A DNA stretch of 64,000 nucleotides from Drosophila miranda. Its lineage: Eukaryota; Arthropoda; Insecta; Diptera; Drosophilidae. The stretch covers positions 10,832,001 through 10,896,000 of the forward strand of contig NC_046676.1 of the NCBI RefSeq assembly GCF_003369915.1, written 5' to 3'. The notes beneath the pieces are model-generated. The model searched no databases and was not told the origin of the DNA. It saw only the letters and a program-made list of their open reading frames with translations. This document shows, piece by piece, positions 34,042-47,060 of this stretch. The stretch's first letter is position 1; each line of letters starts with the position of its first letter. A program made the translations under genes and the position numbers.

Positions 34042-37000
34042 CTAGTAGTCGTCTGAGGGCTCCGTGCCGAAGTAGCGATCGCCAAAGTTACCAATGCCGG
34101 GTATTACATAAAACTTACTATTAATCTCCGGATCTAGAGCGGAAGTAACGATTTTAACCTGCAGCGAAATGGATAAAATTAAGCACATGGCCAAGGGGAA
34201 GGATGCGATGCCCCAGTAGGAAGGAGGAATACTCACCTTAGGAAAGGCATATGCAATGGAGTGTACACCGATTTCGGCCATCAGCAGCGAGGCCAGAATG
34301 ATGTTATCTTCGGGCACATCGTGATCTAGAAGGACACGAATGGCCATCATGGCCGCAGCCCCAGTGGCAACGGTGGCATCCATTAGTATCACCTTGTAGT
34401 CTTTTATGTCTTTGGGCAGCCTCAGGTAGTAAAGCTCTGGCTCCCCGGTCTTAAGATTGGTCTGTATGAGGATTTTCCCAATACGTATGTCCTTGCACAC
34501 ATCACAGACGGCCTGCTCCATGGTCTCGCCGGCACGCAATATGGAAACGCCGCAGATCTTTCGAGAGGCCATGCGCTTGCCCTCGTATAGCACTCCCTGC
34601 GGTGTCTCCACAGTGGTCATCTTGAAGGGAAACAGGCTCAAGGCATACTCGATGACCAGGCGAATAAGGCGCTTTGAATAAAAGATGAACTCATCTCTGG
34701 ACGTATTCCGGCAACGGATAAACGTGTGTAGGCCCTTGATTTGGGGCGTGGGGTCCAGTAAATGCAGAGAATGTGGCATTGGCTGGTCCTTGTACGAGTT
34801 GGCCAGCGTCTCGCGCAGCTTGAACCCGCGCTGCATTCAAATGAAGGAGGATTTCCATTAACATTATACTGAAATTTACACAAAGTCAGCTGGTCGCTCT
34901 CTCACCAGTTGCAGCTGGGTGTGCACGTGCTGTACAATGAGATGGATGGCGACTTTGTTCTCGCCGCCTCGTGGCACGATGATGTCCGCATGGGCCATGG
35001 TTGGGGCTATATAATTGGCATACGAAGGCTTCACCATGTTCAGGTATTGCTTGAGCACACCCCTCAGGTCGCGTCCACGTTGTGAAATGTCGCTGCAAGT
35101 CATTTCAGATACAGATTCAGATTAGAGTCTGCCATTTCTGAGCTAAGCGAAGCAATTACCGCTTCAGGCGCCTGGCCAGACGTATATCCGGATCTGTGTC
35201 CACGAATATCTTCATGTCCAACAGCCTGAGGACCTCGGGACTGTGGAAGGTAAGAATGCCCTCGAATATGATGACATTAGCGCCGTACATGGTCTTCGTA
35301 TGGGTCTCACGGCCATGTGTGACAAAGTTATATACCGGGACCTCCACCTTGCGGCCCTCCTTTAGCTTCGTGAGCACATCGATCAGCAACTCGATGTCAA
35401 AGGCATCCGGATGATCAAAGTTGTACTCGTTGATCAGAGCTTGCTCGTGCTGCTTCTCATTCAGGATCTGGCCAGGAGTGTACACATTACATATTATTGG
35501 GAGTCCAATTTAGTTTTGTTTCCGCCCTTCACTCACCTTGTAGAAACAGTCCATGGACAACAGGGTTACCCAGGGCACATCAAGGCTCTCTATGATTTTC
35601 TCGGCCACAGTTGTCTTGCCCGATGCACTGCCGCCGCAAATTCCTGGATTGGTATTGGGTATTGAGTATTGGGAAGATCAGACTCTGTTAAGCTGCGGTG
35701 GGGGATTGTGAAGCGTACCTATGACAAATGGCTCCACCTGCTGACCGGCACAGTTGTACCATGGCGGACGACCAGCTGTATAGATGGTACGATTGTTGGC
35801 CCGTATAATGCATTCGGACGGATTTGCGGTAGTTGTCTGATTACCAATCGATGTAGTGCGCTGGCGCCGCCCAGCACGTCGCATAGGTGACTCCAGCGCC
35901 GTCTTGGTAGGCACTGTGGTGGGCGAGGCCGGGCAGCAGAATAGAATATCCCCGCCGCCGATATTCCCATTGCCCAGATCCGCATAGGGATCGACGTAGA
36001 GCGGTTCTGTCACATCGGAACGATCATCGCTGCAAAGATTTATAATCATCGTTAGCACTATGTCGAGTATTGGGACCAGTCCCCTGTCCCCAGCCCCGCC
36101 ACAGAACCCTCACAGACAATATTTATTTATAATACGTGTGGCCAAAAGGTTTGGAATTCAGTGATTATCAACGATAAGGTTGGTCGTACACCCACCTCCG
36201 TTGTAGGGGCACAAAAATGGGTACAAAAATTTATTAATCTCGGGCTTTCATTACAAAATCAGCAAGGTTATTTGTTTGTTTATACATCTAGATTATACGT
36301 ACTTCTAAGAGAGTCTTGAAGCGGCGAGAGTTCAAGGATATAGTATACTCACTGACCTACTCTACTCGAAAGGCAGGACAGCAACGCAACATTCTCTGGG
36401 CACATGCCTCCCACACATGCAAGCGTGCCGAAAGCCCACAACAAAGTGCAAGCAACAACAATCATTCTTGGTAACAAATCTGGATTGAATTCAATGAAAG
36501 AGAAGCTTTGGTGAAAGCTTCGTCCAAAATGCGATGCTGCTGCATAAATCCATATGTGCATATGTATATGTCTACCTTGCATGTATATGTTTTGTATTTC
36601 CACCATGTGTGGTGCAAAGTAGAGTGCTGACGTGACTTCATCATTTCCGAAATAAATACATACAAAAATATACACGAATCCAAATGTACATGCATATGGA
36701 TGTATAAAGAGTAATCAAAGAGTTGCCAGCGAATCGTCAGTCAATTATACGTACATATGTATGCATACAGACAGAGGAAGAGCAAGAAGCAGAGACAGAC
36801 AGACAGACAGAGAGAGACAAAGCGACGCTAGACTTGGGATGCTGCGTAGGCGCGTTCGTTGCACTCTCCAATTGGGACGGGACCACATCCACTCCCCCGC
36901 CCCCCACCGCGCTATTACTCAGCGTTACTCAGCTGTGCCAAAAATGGCCAGACCAGACCATTGCGAAGCATATTTATAGTTTTTTCGTAGTAATGCGAAA

Positions 37001-37828
37001 TACACAACACACGCATACACGTACACAGGCGCCCGCAGTAAAAGAAGAAGAAAGCACATACATATCATAAAGCTAGAGAGATGGTGTAGCGAAGGAGACG
37101 AAGAGCTTTTGCCACGTGTATGAGCCTTGCACAACAGGTTGACCTGCCTGAGAGCAAGGGAGAAGGAAAACAAGCATACAGAAGGATTTTTGTACCGCAG
37201 TGGGATGTAGCAGAGTGGCAATAGACGTGGCTTGATCGCAGCCATATTGGCGCAGTTGCTGACGCTATCATTTTTCTTAACTTAACTTCTCCGCTGGTAT
37301 TAGACGCCATGCCAACCAACCTGACAGGGCGGCGTCGCAGCTCAGATGCTGAGACGATAAACAATATGAACAGTAAGAAAGAGGCACGAGAGAGTTAATT
37401 AAACACAGAACAGAGAGACGAACAAATACAGGCACACACGCCGAACAAGGGCGACAGCAAAACAATTAGAATGGCGGTAAATGTACGAAATAACGAATGA
37501 ACTGATGGAAGGCAGACACAACAAAAATATAGACTCGCAACGTATGATAATACATACATACATGCACATGTATGCACTGGTGTACATTAGAGCGAAAAAA
37601 TGCAATGATTTACATGTGACCATTGGTTTTGGCTACGGCAGCGGCGGCCTTAACCTTTGACTGCTGCTGCGGCTGGACTGCGATGGTTAGTAGACCGCTG
37701 GCGGCTGCGGCGGCGACGGCGACGGATGCGGACGCAGATGTAAATGCTGATGCTGGTTTTCCCCTTTGGACATCGCTGTGGTTGTTGTTGCCATTCGACT
37801 TGCTGCACAAAAACGTGATGCTGCTCAT
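34042..37828 (-). CDS. l(2)k01209: Uridine-cytidine kinase-like protein with UPRT domain
   Basis: Seven coding exons: 37614-37828, 35719-36029, 35537-35643, 35160-35467, 34906-35092, 34237-34830, 34042-34158; 1839 nt, 612 aa. The first exon ends CAC-AT before GTAAAT and joins CGATGAT in the right phase. The 1.58 kb first intron is the only long one. The kinase P-loop GGSASGKT is at residues 179-186, followed by [16 protein letters not shown] and [11 protein letters not shown]. From about residue 380 there is a uracil phosphoribosyltransferase-like domain ([54 protein letters not shown]). The family is UCKL1, of the pyrimidine salvage type. The N terminus is Ala/Ser-rich. Confidence 0.93.
36030..37613 (-). 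other. First intron of l(2)k01209
   Basis: 1.58 kb, flanked by GTAAAT (donor) and CTTTGCAG (acceptor). It holds CAGA and CA simple repeats (36795-36815) and short TATG runs. No further gene is seen. Confidence 0.6.
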
Positions 37829-39074
37829 TTTACTCTACCGTACGTACGGGACTGGCGCTGGCGTGGCGTGGGCGTGAGAGTCGTTCGCTGCCGGCGATGC
37901 CAAAATGGGTCAATCACTCGCCTGGCGTACTCACACACGACACACAATAACAGAATAATGCTTGCACATGGGCCGGCACGATCACATGTGGTGTGGTATG
38001 GCCTGGCTATGAATAAAGCTGTTATTTTCCTCGGGGTTTGTTCAGTTTTTTGCGTTGTGAGAAATATTTATTCGATATCTAATAAAATGCGAGCACCGGC
38101 TAAAGTGTAAGCAGCAAGCAGCACGCGGGTTGTGGGATTGACTGACAAAAAAAAGTGTGAGTGCAGAGCTAAGGTTAAAAAGCTGCGCTGCCAGCGGCTC
38201 TCTGCTACTGCGAAGGTAGGTATATATAACGGCAGGGGAGGGAGAAGACGAAGACGCGACGTCGAATCGACTGTTTGCTTATTGCTGTTTTTGTTATTGC
38301 CATTGCGTTTATAACTGTTCTCGTGAGGTGGCTCTCTCTCTCTCACTGGTTTGTCTTTCTCTTTTAGCTGCAGCGTATAATGACAACCGGCAATGAAAAC
38401 AGGCAAAAGCTATTGAAATTGAATTTATCATCTGTTACGTCTGAATGTGTATGTATTTTTATGTAAAACTTATGTACACTTGTATGCCATTTTCCTCGCC
38501 TCGCACATTCTGTATTGCGTGCTTAGCTTCTAAGGCCCACCGATGATGAATGAGTTCGAGCACATGGGTGTGTGTATGCATGTGTGCGTGTGTATAGTGT
38601 ATATCACATTCTAACGACTTTTCTTGGATTTTCACACTTCACTTATGCGTTATTTCGTCGCTATTAACACAGTACCACCGTTGTATCTTGCGTTACCTGT
38701 CGGAGCTCGCGGAACTCGATGGGTTGTAAAATTTGATTTGTTTCGTCTGCGTTACAGACATTTCTCCTTTGGTATTTGTGCACCCAGGCTAGTTGCAGCG
38801 ATTAGAAACACGCGGTGATTTACTTCGTCGTCCCTCAGAGCAACTGACTGAGAGCAAAAACAGCAGCGACGGAAAAACGTGCGCGTTCTCTTTGCAGTTG
38901 GACCACATGGCACATATATACACTTAAATGTACTTGGCCAGCATGTTGTGGTCTTAATCTATGGAATGGCAATTAAAAAATAAATCATAAACAAATTATT
39001 TATCTATTTGCATTTAATGGGTTTAATGAGGTATTTTCAAACGAAGTCGGCGCATCTCTGACGGACCAGCTGTT

Positions 39075-39670
39075 GAAACCGTCTGACCATCAGAAATATA
39101 CCGAATTATGCCGTCACACTTTTAAAATATACCGTAAATATACCGATGATAAAAACGAATTTCACCCACTTATCCCCCCTCTGTTTAAACAGGTGAACAA
39201 CACTGATTATAATTTATTCTTGCATATCCATCCTGTCCTATATTCGGTCAGCCCTGAACACAAAAATTTATCCGAATTATAAATCAGTTTTCTACAAGAT
39301 TGGCTAGTTTAAGGTCCTCATCATAATTGGATTGTTTATAATATAAGGGTTAAACGTAAACGGTCAAAAACAATTTATATAAAACTAGTTTTTTTACATG
39401 GTAACTACACCGAAACATTTGCTACATATCAACAACATCTTAATAGAGTATGTGCGTATTTCCTTTAATCAATGTTAAATTATGTTAAGGCATACCAAAG
39501 TCGGAGAAAAAGATTCCTAATCATTGTAGACAAATGGTTTGTTTGAATTCAAGTTATATTTCGGTATATTTTGAAAATGAGACGTTATATTTCGCTATTT
39601 TCTGAGGGTAACACTGACACCATGTCAGCTCACGTACCTAGAATATATTTTATGGTATTTTCCAGTATTT
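39075..39670. repeat. Dispersed motif-6 repeat with inverted end blocks
   Basis: The left block (39088-39155) reads AAATATACC on the + strand, so motif 6 points left toward l(2)k01209. The right block (39556-39612) reads CGGTATATTTTG and points right toward cnk. The core near 39250-39310 (TCAGCCCTGAACAC, AATTTATCCGAATTATAAATC, TTCTACAAGATTGGCTAG) is the reverse of the core in other copies. Confidence 0.55.
39545..39620 (+). promoter_or_regulatory. Motif-6 promoter block upstream of cnk
   Basis: TTGAATTC, then TATATTTCGGTATATTTTG, then AAATGAGACGTTATATTTC follow the Edtp/Prosalpha5 block in order, with more substitutions. A degenerate motif 1 (GGGTAACACTG) follows at about 39605. The cnk ATG is 230 bp downstream. 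Confidence 0.55.
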
Positions 39671-39842
39671 TTTAAGACGCGTTATGGACTCGCGGAATAT
39701 AAAAAATACAACAAATACAATACAAATACTTGCAGCCCTGCCTGGCGCAAACAATAAAAATTCTTTTATTTAATTGAAGTGTTCCGTTCTGTATAAAGAT
39801 AAGATGACATAGGTGTGGCAGCGAGAGTGTGCGCGCGTCAGG

Positions 39843-42800
39843 ATGGCCTATATAAACATAGCTGAATGGACACCGGACCAAGTTACGGACTGGATCAAAG
39901 GTAATATAATCACAACTCTGCTTGACAGGTCAAGGAAAAACTGCATCCGTGGGCTGCATTCCCACTACCCACACAGCAGCAACAACAACAAAAACAACAG
40001 CAACTACGGAAACAGCAACGCCCACCGCAAGAATCAAGGAATTTTGTATAATTTTCTCACCCGACTTTCTTTTTGTTTATACTCGAATAAAGGTCTCGAC
40101 GAGTCCATGAAAGGTTATTTATATGAATTTTCCAAACATGAAATCGGTGGGCGATCCCTGCTCAACATACGACCGTATGAGTTGGAGAATTTGGGAATGC
40201 AGCGTATAGGCCATCAGGAGATCGTGCTGGAGGCAGTTGAAAATCTGAGAAATTTTGTGAGTACAGTGTGCATTTGTCCTTGGGGAATTTCCACCAGCAA
40301 TACATATGGCAAATGACCTTGATCTTGCAGCATTATCATCTGAAAAATGATAATCTACAGTTTATGGCCCTGCATGTAGCCACGGCAGCGAGGAATTTAC
40401 ACCGCGAGCTGGCCAAGAACCATGCGGACAGTACGAAGATCGATACGAGGACCCTGCATGATATCACCAGGACCATAGCCACGCTGAAGCCGCTGGTGGG
40501 CAGCCTGGAGCGTTCCCCCTTCCGGGGGCAGGATAATTACCGCGAGTATTGCGGAAATGTTTTGAAATGCGGCCTGGAGCTGGCCACCAATGCGCATCGG
40601 GACCGCTTTGCCGAGAACCCAGTGGATAAGATAAGGAGCACCGCCGAGCGTCTGGAGAGCCTGGCCAATTTCATGATCCAGGACATATCCGATCCGATGG
40701 TGCTGCAGCCATCCTCCCTCAACTTGGTCAACCTGAAGAAGCGCGAGTCGGAGCTGGGCTTCAATATCGAGTCCAGCTACAATGGCATCCATCGCGTGAC
40801 GGACAACAAGTACCATTCGCCGGCCCACAACTCGGGCAAGATCGAGGACGGCGACGAGATCGTGCAGATCAACTACCAGACAGTAGTCGGATGGCAGCAC
40901 AAAACCGTGCTGGAGCACCTGCGCGAGTCCCTGCCCGATGTGGTGCTGACCGTAAAGAAGCGACCGAAGCACACAAAGATGTTTGGCCAGATCTACATGC
41001 AACCGTACCGGCTGCCGAGCAAAAAGCGCAACATGGCATGTCGCTGGGCGGATCAGATGCCGAGTCCGCGCACAGCCTTTCTCACGCTGGACACGGAGAA
41101 GGTGGCAACGGGCACGCTGGGCACGGAGGTGACCAAGTCCTTGGCCAGCGACAAGAGTGAGGTGGTCAAAACCAGTCCGCCAGCCTCTTCGGACTCGGAC
41201 TCCAGCTGCAGTGATATAGCCACACCCACGGATCCCAAATGTGCCACGCGGGAGATGCGCCTGTACTATCCCAAGCCCAGGGCCTTGCTGCAGCGCAGGA
41301 ATACCATCTGTGGCGATGAGTTTCTCAGCCTCAAGCACTCCGATCTGGTTGTGCCCTCGTGGCATGAACGAAAGCCGGGCATCGGCTCCTCGGCGGCCTG
41401 TTGTGATCCAGGGTCGCCCAGCATTCGAGACAAATCCATCTCCTTCGGCTATGGCCTGGAGATTGCACCGCGCCCCACGACCTGTATTGGGATTGGCGAT
41501 AGCTCGACGGACAAGGCCCGACGGATGTTCAACGAAGCGCGCAAGCTGAAGCAGTTGACAGGGGAGTTCCAGCGGGAGCGGGACCATGTGGAGGATCGCT
41601 ACAAGCCGGGCGTCAGCAAGGTGGTCCGCTTCGATTCCACCATGAAGGTGGAGGATTACGTGGTGCGGAACGAGAAGTTTACGTGCAATGTGGATAACAC
41701 CATCCTGGAGACCTTCGAGCCCATTCCCTTCGCCGACGAGGGCGACGAGGATGCCCTGGAGACGTTGCGCAACTGTAAGACGGAGAACGCTGAGGAGCTG
41801 CTGGAGGCCATCAATATCGCCTCCCTTGGGCAGGACCTGCCCCTGGCGGAAGCCATCAATGCCCCCCTGCTGCTGAATCGCCGTGGACGCTTGGACAAGA
41901 GTCACAGCACACCGGCGTACGATAACTCTGGCGAGGAATCGGACACCCCGCCAGCCGTCGAGCCGCGCAAGGAATTCCTTCTAGTAACGCCGCCAGCACC
42001 ACCGCCCAGGCCGCGCAAGCAGAAGGAGATGAGCCCGCAGGTGGTGCCACCGCCACCGCCCAAGCCGGCCAGCATGCTGGCAGCCTCTGCACTTGTCCTT
42101 CTCCCTGTACCTGTTCCCATTTCTATCCCTGTACCTATACCTGTACCTGCATCTGTACCTTCAACTGTACCTGTGTCTGTGCTTGTGCAGACTCCAACCA
42201 CACCATCGGAGCCGCCGGAGATTAGTGAGCTGCACACGCCCAGCAAATCGCGTACCCTGACCCTCAAGAAGAAGCACAGTCTGATGGCCAAGCGGAGGAA
42301 CACGAACCTAAAGCTCCTGGGCACCGGCGACATCCAGGGCCATCTGTACAGGCGAAAGAAGAACCACCGCGGCGTCACCTACTGGGCGAGGATATACTTT
42401 GTGATGCTGGACACCATCCTGTACGGATTCCGCAGCAAGCAGAGCACCTCCGCCAGCCTGGTCATCTTTCTGCCGGGCTTCACCGTCTCCCTGGCCAAGG
42501 AAGTGCACTCTAAGCCGCACGCCTTCAAGGTCTATCACACGGCCAAGAGCTTCTACTTTGCGGCCGAGTCCCTCGATGCCCTCAATCAATGGGTGGACTT
42601 TCTACGCCAGGCTTCGCAGAAGATACCACCCAACGTGCGCGCGGACACCAAAGATCTGTACTCGGAGAACGACAGCTCAGGCGAGGAGTGTGACGCCCTG
42701 GTGGCCAAAAATCTGTGCACTCCCTCGCCCCAAGGCTCCAAGGAGATGTCCTCCGGCGGCATACTAACCAGCGGCAGCGGCGGCACGCCCACCTCCAGCA

Positions 42801-44911
42801 CCGGGCACGGGATCAAGCACGATCGCAGCTACCTGGACTCGTTCCGCAAGTTCACGATGGGCCCGTTCAAGAGCAGCGCGGCAAAGCCCTCCAGCGATAT
42901 CCCGGTACCCACGGAGCAGTATCGCAGCTACCGGAAGGTGCCGGGCGGTAGCTTTGGCATCCAAATCGGAGCCAATACTCCGGGCTACCACGATCCGGCC
43001 ATGCCGCCCACATTGGTCACTCAAACGGCAATGGCCGCTGAGACGCGCAAATTGTCGCGCAGCTCCAGCCGGAGCTCGGTGGTGAGCAACACGGAATCTG
43101 CTGTCTCGGTCTCAGCTTCGGTCTCGGCATCGTTGGCCCTGGGTCCGCCCACATCGCCAGCGCCTACGGTCAGCTCATTGCAACACCAAAGCTCCGAGGA
43201 TAGCCAGAGCCAGAGCCAGAGTCCGAGTCCGAACAGCAAGTCGAGCCTGAAGAAGGTGCCCTTCAACTTTCTGCATGCCTCTAATCCCAATCTGGTGGAA
43301 TTCGATTTCCACACCTCGAAGACGCTGCTGCCCAAGATGAGTGTTGGCGGAACCCTGGACCATCACCACAACACCCAGGGCTTTGTCACGCTGAAGGATC
43401 TTATGCTGCGCAAGCAGGAGGAAGAGGCCCAGGAGATGTACAACAATCGAGTGCATTTGGGCGTGGAAAAGCACAAGCATGCGCGTACCGAGTCCACGGC
43501 CAGCCAGCAGAGCAGCACCGTGGTGAAGCCGCCCGCGAATCTGCCCAAGATCCAGAGCGTGAGTCTGCCCAAGACTCCGGACTACGAGATTAGCTTCAAG
43601 CCGGACGACGAGAGCATCAAGCGGACACGCACCAAGGAGGGACAGAAGCTGCGCGACTTTGGCTACGAGCTGATATGCGGGGACGAGCCCAGCTCCTCCA
43701 GCAATCACGAGCAGCTGCATCATCACCATCAGCAATTTCAGCAGCACCACCAACAGCAGCAGCAGTTGCTGCAGCAACAGCAACAGCAGCAGCAGCAACA
43801 ACAGCAGCACCATAGCAGTCGAACAAAGCACTTTCTGCGCTCCCAGCAGCTGCAGTTCTCCAGCTTCTTGCACAAGAGCAGCAGCAGCAGCAATGCCAGT
43901 GGAGGAGGTGGAAAAAACTCGAGCGCCGATCCGAAGAAGACCAAGGGCAAGTCCAGCAGCGATCGACGCTTTCCCTTCACCTCCAAGCACTCTTCTGGAA
44001 GCGGCAGTGGCAGTGGCAGTGTGACCCCATCCCTTCCCATGACCATGACCTTGCCGTTGAACAAGAAGTCCAAGTCGAATCATGCCCTGGATGGGGGAGG
44101 AGCTGGTGGCAGTGGAATGGCCAGCAGCAGCATTAAGAAGAGCCAGACCTACAATCAGGACCTGAGGGAAAAGATCACGGGCACCAAGTACGATGCCCAT
44201 CGCAAAAACTCAGCACCCATACCCATCTTTGCCAAGCTGTCGATATCGTCGGCCACGCCTACGAAGCCATCGAAGGAGAACCGCTTTCTGGGCTCGCCCC
44301 TCCTGCATCGGACACTGTTCGGCCATCATCAGCACCAGCCCAACCATCAGATACCGCTGCAGGCCGTGACTCCGCCATGTAGTGCAGATCCTGACTGCGA
44401 TCAAGAGATATTCTCGCAGATAACCTTGCCCTTAACCTATCGGAGCTACCGTGGCCCTGGAGTGCCGACAGCATCCACCACGAATCTGTGCACATCCGAG
44501 TCGCTGCAGCCGCCTCTGCCGCCAGCACCGCCTCCACCAACGATGGCCAACAACAGCAGCAGCTGTAGCAGCACCAACAAGGAAGAAGAGCCAGCGGTGG
44601 CAGAAACAGGATCAGGAACAGGAGCAACAACACCAACGCCAACACCAACACCAAAAGTATCAAACACCAATTCTGTCGACTCGAAGGCGGCCACACCGGA
44701 CTATCCGAACATGGAGTGTCCGCCAGTATTCGAGCCGGAGATCTACTCTCTCAGTGAGCCCAATACCAGTCTGTCGCGCCTGATGCTGCGCACCAACAGC
44801 AACACCACAACTACCACCGCGAGTATCGCGACCAACAACAATAATAATAATAATAACACCAACAACAACACCAACAGCAGTCCCAGTGGCAGCGAACATC
44901 CAACAACCTAG
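39843..44911 (+). CDS. cnk: Connector enhancer of KSR
   Basis: Three coding exons, 39843-39900, 40093-40256 and 40331-44911; 4803 nt, 1600 aa. CNK is a cytoplasmic/membrane scaffold that joins Ras, RAF and KSR in MAPK signalling. A SAM domain (WTPDQVTDWIKG.. ELENLGMQRIGHQEIVLEAV) spans residues about 7-72 and is split by introns. The CRIC domain follows (about 80-170). A PDZ domain (ELGFNIESSYNGIHRVTD, ending VVLTVKKRP) spans about 213-286. A PH domain (IQGHLYRRKKNHRGVTYWAR, ending NQWVDFLRQ) spans about 738-838. The C-terminal half is low complexity, with a poly-Gln tract at about 1209-1235 and Ser-, Gly-, Thr- and Asn-rich runs. A V/I/S-P run at about 665-695 comes from a decayed hexanucleotide repeat. 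The length agrees with the roughly 1550-residue fly protein. Confidence 0.96.
42104..42182 (+). repeat. Imperfect CCTGTA hexanucleotide repeat inside cnk
   Basis: About 13 units related to CCTGTA/CCTATA/TCTGTA, read as alternating Pro with Val, Ile or Ser. It lies between the PDZ and PH domains of cnk and keeps the frame. Confidence 0.8.
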
Positions 44912-45406
44912 GTGTGATGTAAACGATTGTGAATGCTCTAAAGGATCCCTCGGGATCCCTATTTACATATACATATATATAGATATATATATATATATAT
45001 ACTCTCGTATTGATATAGATATAAATTTCTTAATTTTGATTCGTCTTCCCAGTCCACCCACTGTTCCCCACTCCTTTGAAACACCATTGTATCCCCCTTA
45101 GTCGGTAAGCGTTTACTCTGCCTTATTTGCATTATTTCGGTTCTAGGTAAAATGAAATGGAAACTAAAAACAACAAAAATGAGAGAAGTCTGTGCACACG
45201 AAGAGAGCGTAGAAGTAGAGAAGAGAATTCTTTATGATTTGCCTTTGTATCGGGATTAACCAAGTTAGTCCGAGCTGTTTGATTTTGCTCAACAGTTTAA
45301 TGTCTAGAGAGTACATTTATTAAATATAAAAAGATATTATTGTAGAGGCGAACCCAGAAAGGCGAAAGTCGAAGGGAAGGGAGCCGGCCCGCAAAATGTT
45401 GTAGTG

Positions 45407-45412
45407 AATAAA
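45407..45412 (+). terminator. Polyadenylation signal of cnk
   Basis: AATAAA about 500 nt after the cnk stop; a further AATAAA follows near 45450. The interval 44912-45602 is otherwise the two convergent 3' UTRs, with a (TA)n tract at about 44975-45000. Confidence 0.5.
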
Positions 45413-45541
45413 TATATACACCAATACGATATACATACATCAAATATATGAATAAAAATCAACTGTATATAAAATCGGATTAGACTTGTACCTTTTCGAA
45501 AAAACTGCACCGATTAGATGGGTGATTTAGAATTCCTTTAC

Positions 45542-45547
45542 TTTATT
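45542..45547 (-). terminator. Polyadenylation signal of Prosalpha5
   Basis: TTTATT on the + strand, which is AATAAA on the minus strand, 56 nt past the stop codon at 45603. Confidence 0.55.
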
Positions 45548-45602
45548 CACATTTAATTTGTATTTTAACCGATATAGAAATGTATGGAAAACTCTGCCTG
45601 AT

Positions 45603-46421
<819 letters not shown>

Positions 46422-46484
46422 TTAAATATATAAATAAAACACTTTTCTTTAAAATTTTGCCGATTTCTGAAATGACTTGCGATA

Positions 46485-47060
46485 AGTGGAGTGTGACCGT
46501 GGTCGATAAAATATACCGTCCGACCCTCAGAAACATACCGTCTCATTTAAAAAATATACCGTAAATATACTGACGAATTCAAGTTGTATTTTACATATTC
46601 CTCGTTTTTGATCTTCCGTGGAATATTCTCAGCTATGTAGAACATTTATCCATGCCCACATAATTTTATACGATTTATGAATAATTTTTCTACTTAACTG
46701 GTTTATTCCTAATACTTGCTTTTATTGCATTTTGCGTAAAAAAGGTTTTAGCAAAAATGGTCAAACAAAAAAAAAACGAAAAAGGATAGTCGTTCATATC
46801 GGTCAATTTAGAGATTCCGTTGAATAATTCTGGATAACTAAAACCCTTAGTTTTGCCCACATAATTTTACCCAATTGATGAATCAATGTTCTACTTGATT
46901 GGCTTAATTTAGATAATTTTTTATATTGCATTTCTATATACCTTTGAAAATTTAATTTTATAGATTGATGAAATTGATAAAATATACCATTGGCGATATA
47001 CCGTAAATATACCGTCGGTTCAATTTTGACCTCAAAAAATACCGAAAAGTATTAAAAACA
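46485..47060 (-). repeat. Dispersed motif-6 repeat with internal tandem duplication
   Basis: It is bounded by motif-6 blocks at 46507-46570 and 46979-47025. Inside, two related segments begin GCCCACATAATTTTA (46655 and 46856), each followed by GATTTATGAATAA.. or AATTGATGAATCA.. and TTCTACTT, giving a period near 200 bp. The part at 46752-46830 is the reverse of 52370-52442 (GGAATCTCTAAATTGA.., CGACTATCCT.. recognisable in both). Confidence 0.55.
46489..46599 (-). promoter_or_regulatory. Motif 6 / DRE-like / motif 1 block upstream of Prosalpha5
   Basis: On the minus strand, motif-6 units are followed by TATCGACC (a DRE variant at 46501-46508) and CGGTCACACTC (motif 1, 46489-46499). It ends 89 bp before the ATG. 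The portion from 46599 downward matches 14768-14836 over 69 nt with two mismatches. Confidence 0.75.

Larger units (their letters stand above)
37829..39842. other. Intergenic region between l(2)k01209 and cnk
   Basis: It is presumed to hold the 5' UTR and promoter of l(2)k01209 and the divergent cnk promoter. TG/CT simple repeats are present. At 39.08-39.67 kb lies a copy of the dispersed repeat with motif-6 blocks at both ends in opposite orientation. No coding sequence is supported. Confidence 0.5.

Noticed and set aside
40397-41905. Long minus-strand open frame (502 codons) opposite cnk
   Set aside because: It is an antisense shadow of the cnk coding frame: no promoter, no family resemblance, Leu/His/Gly-rich composition as expected from the complement.
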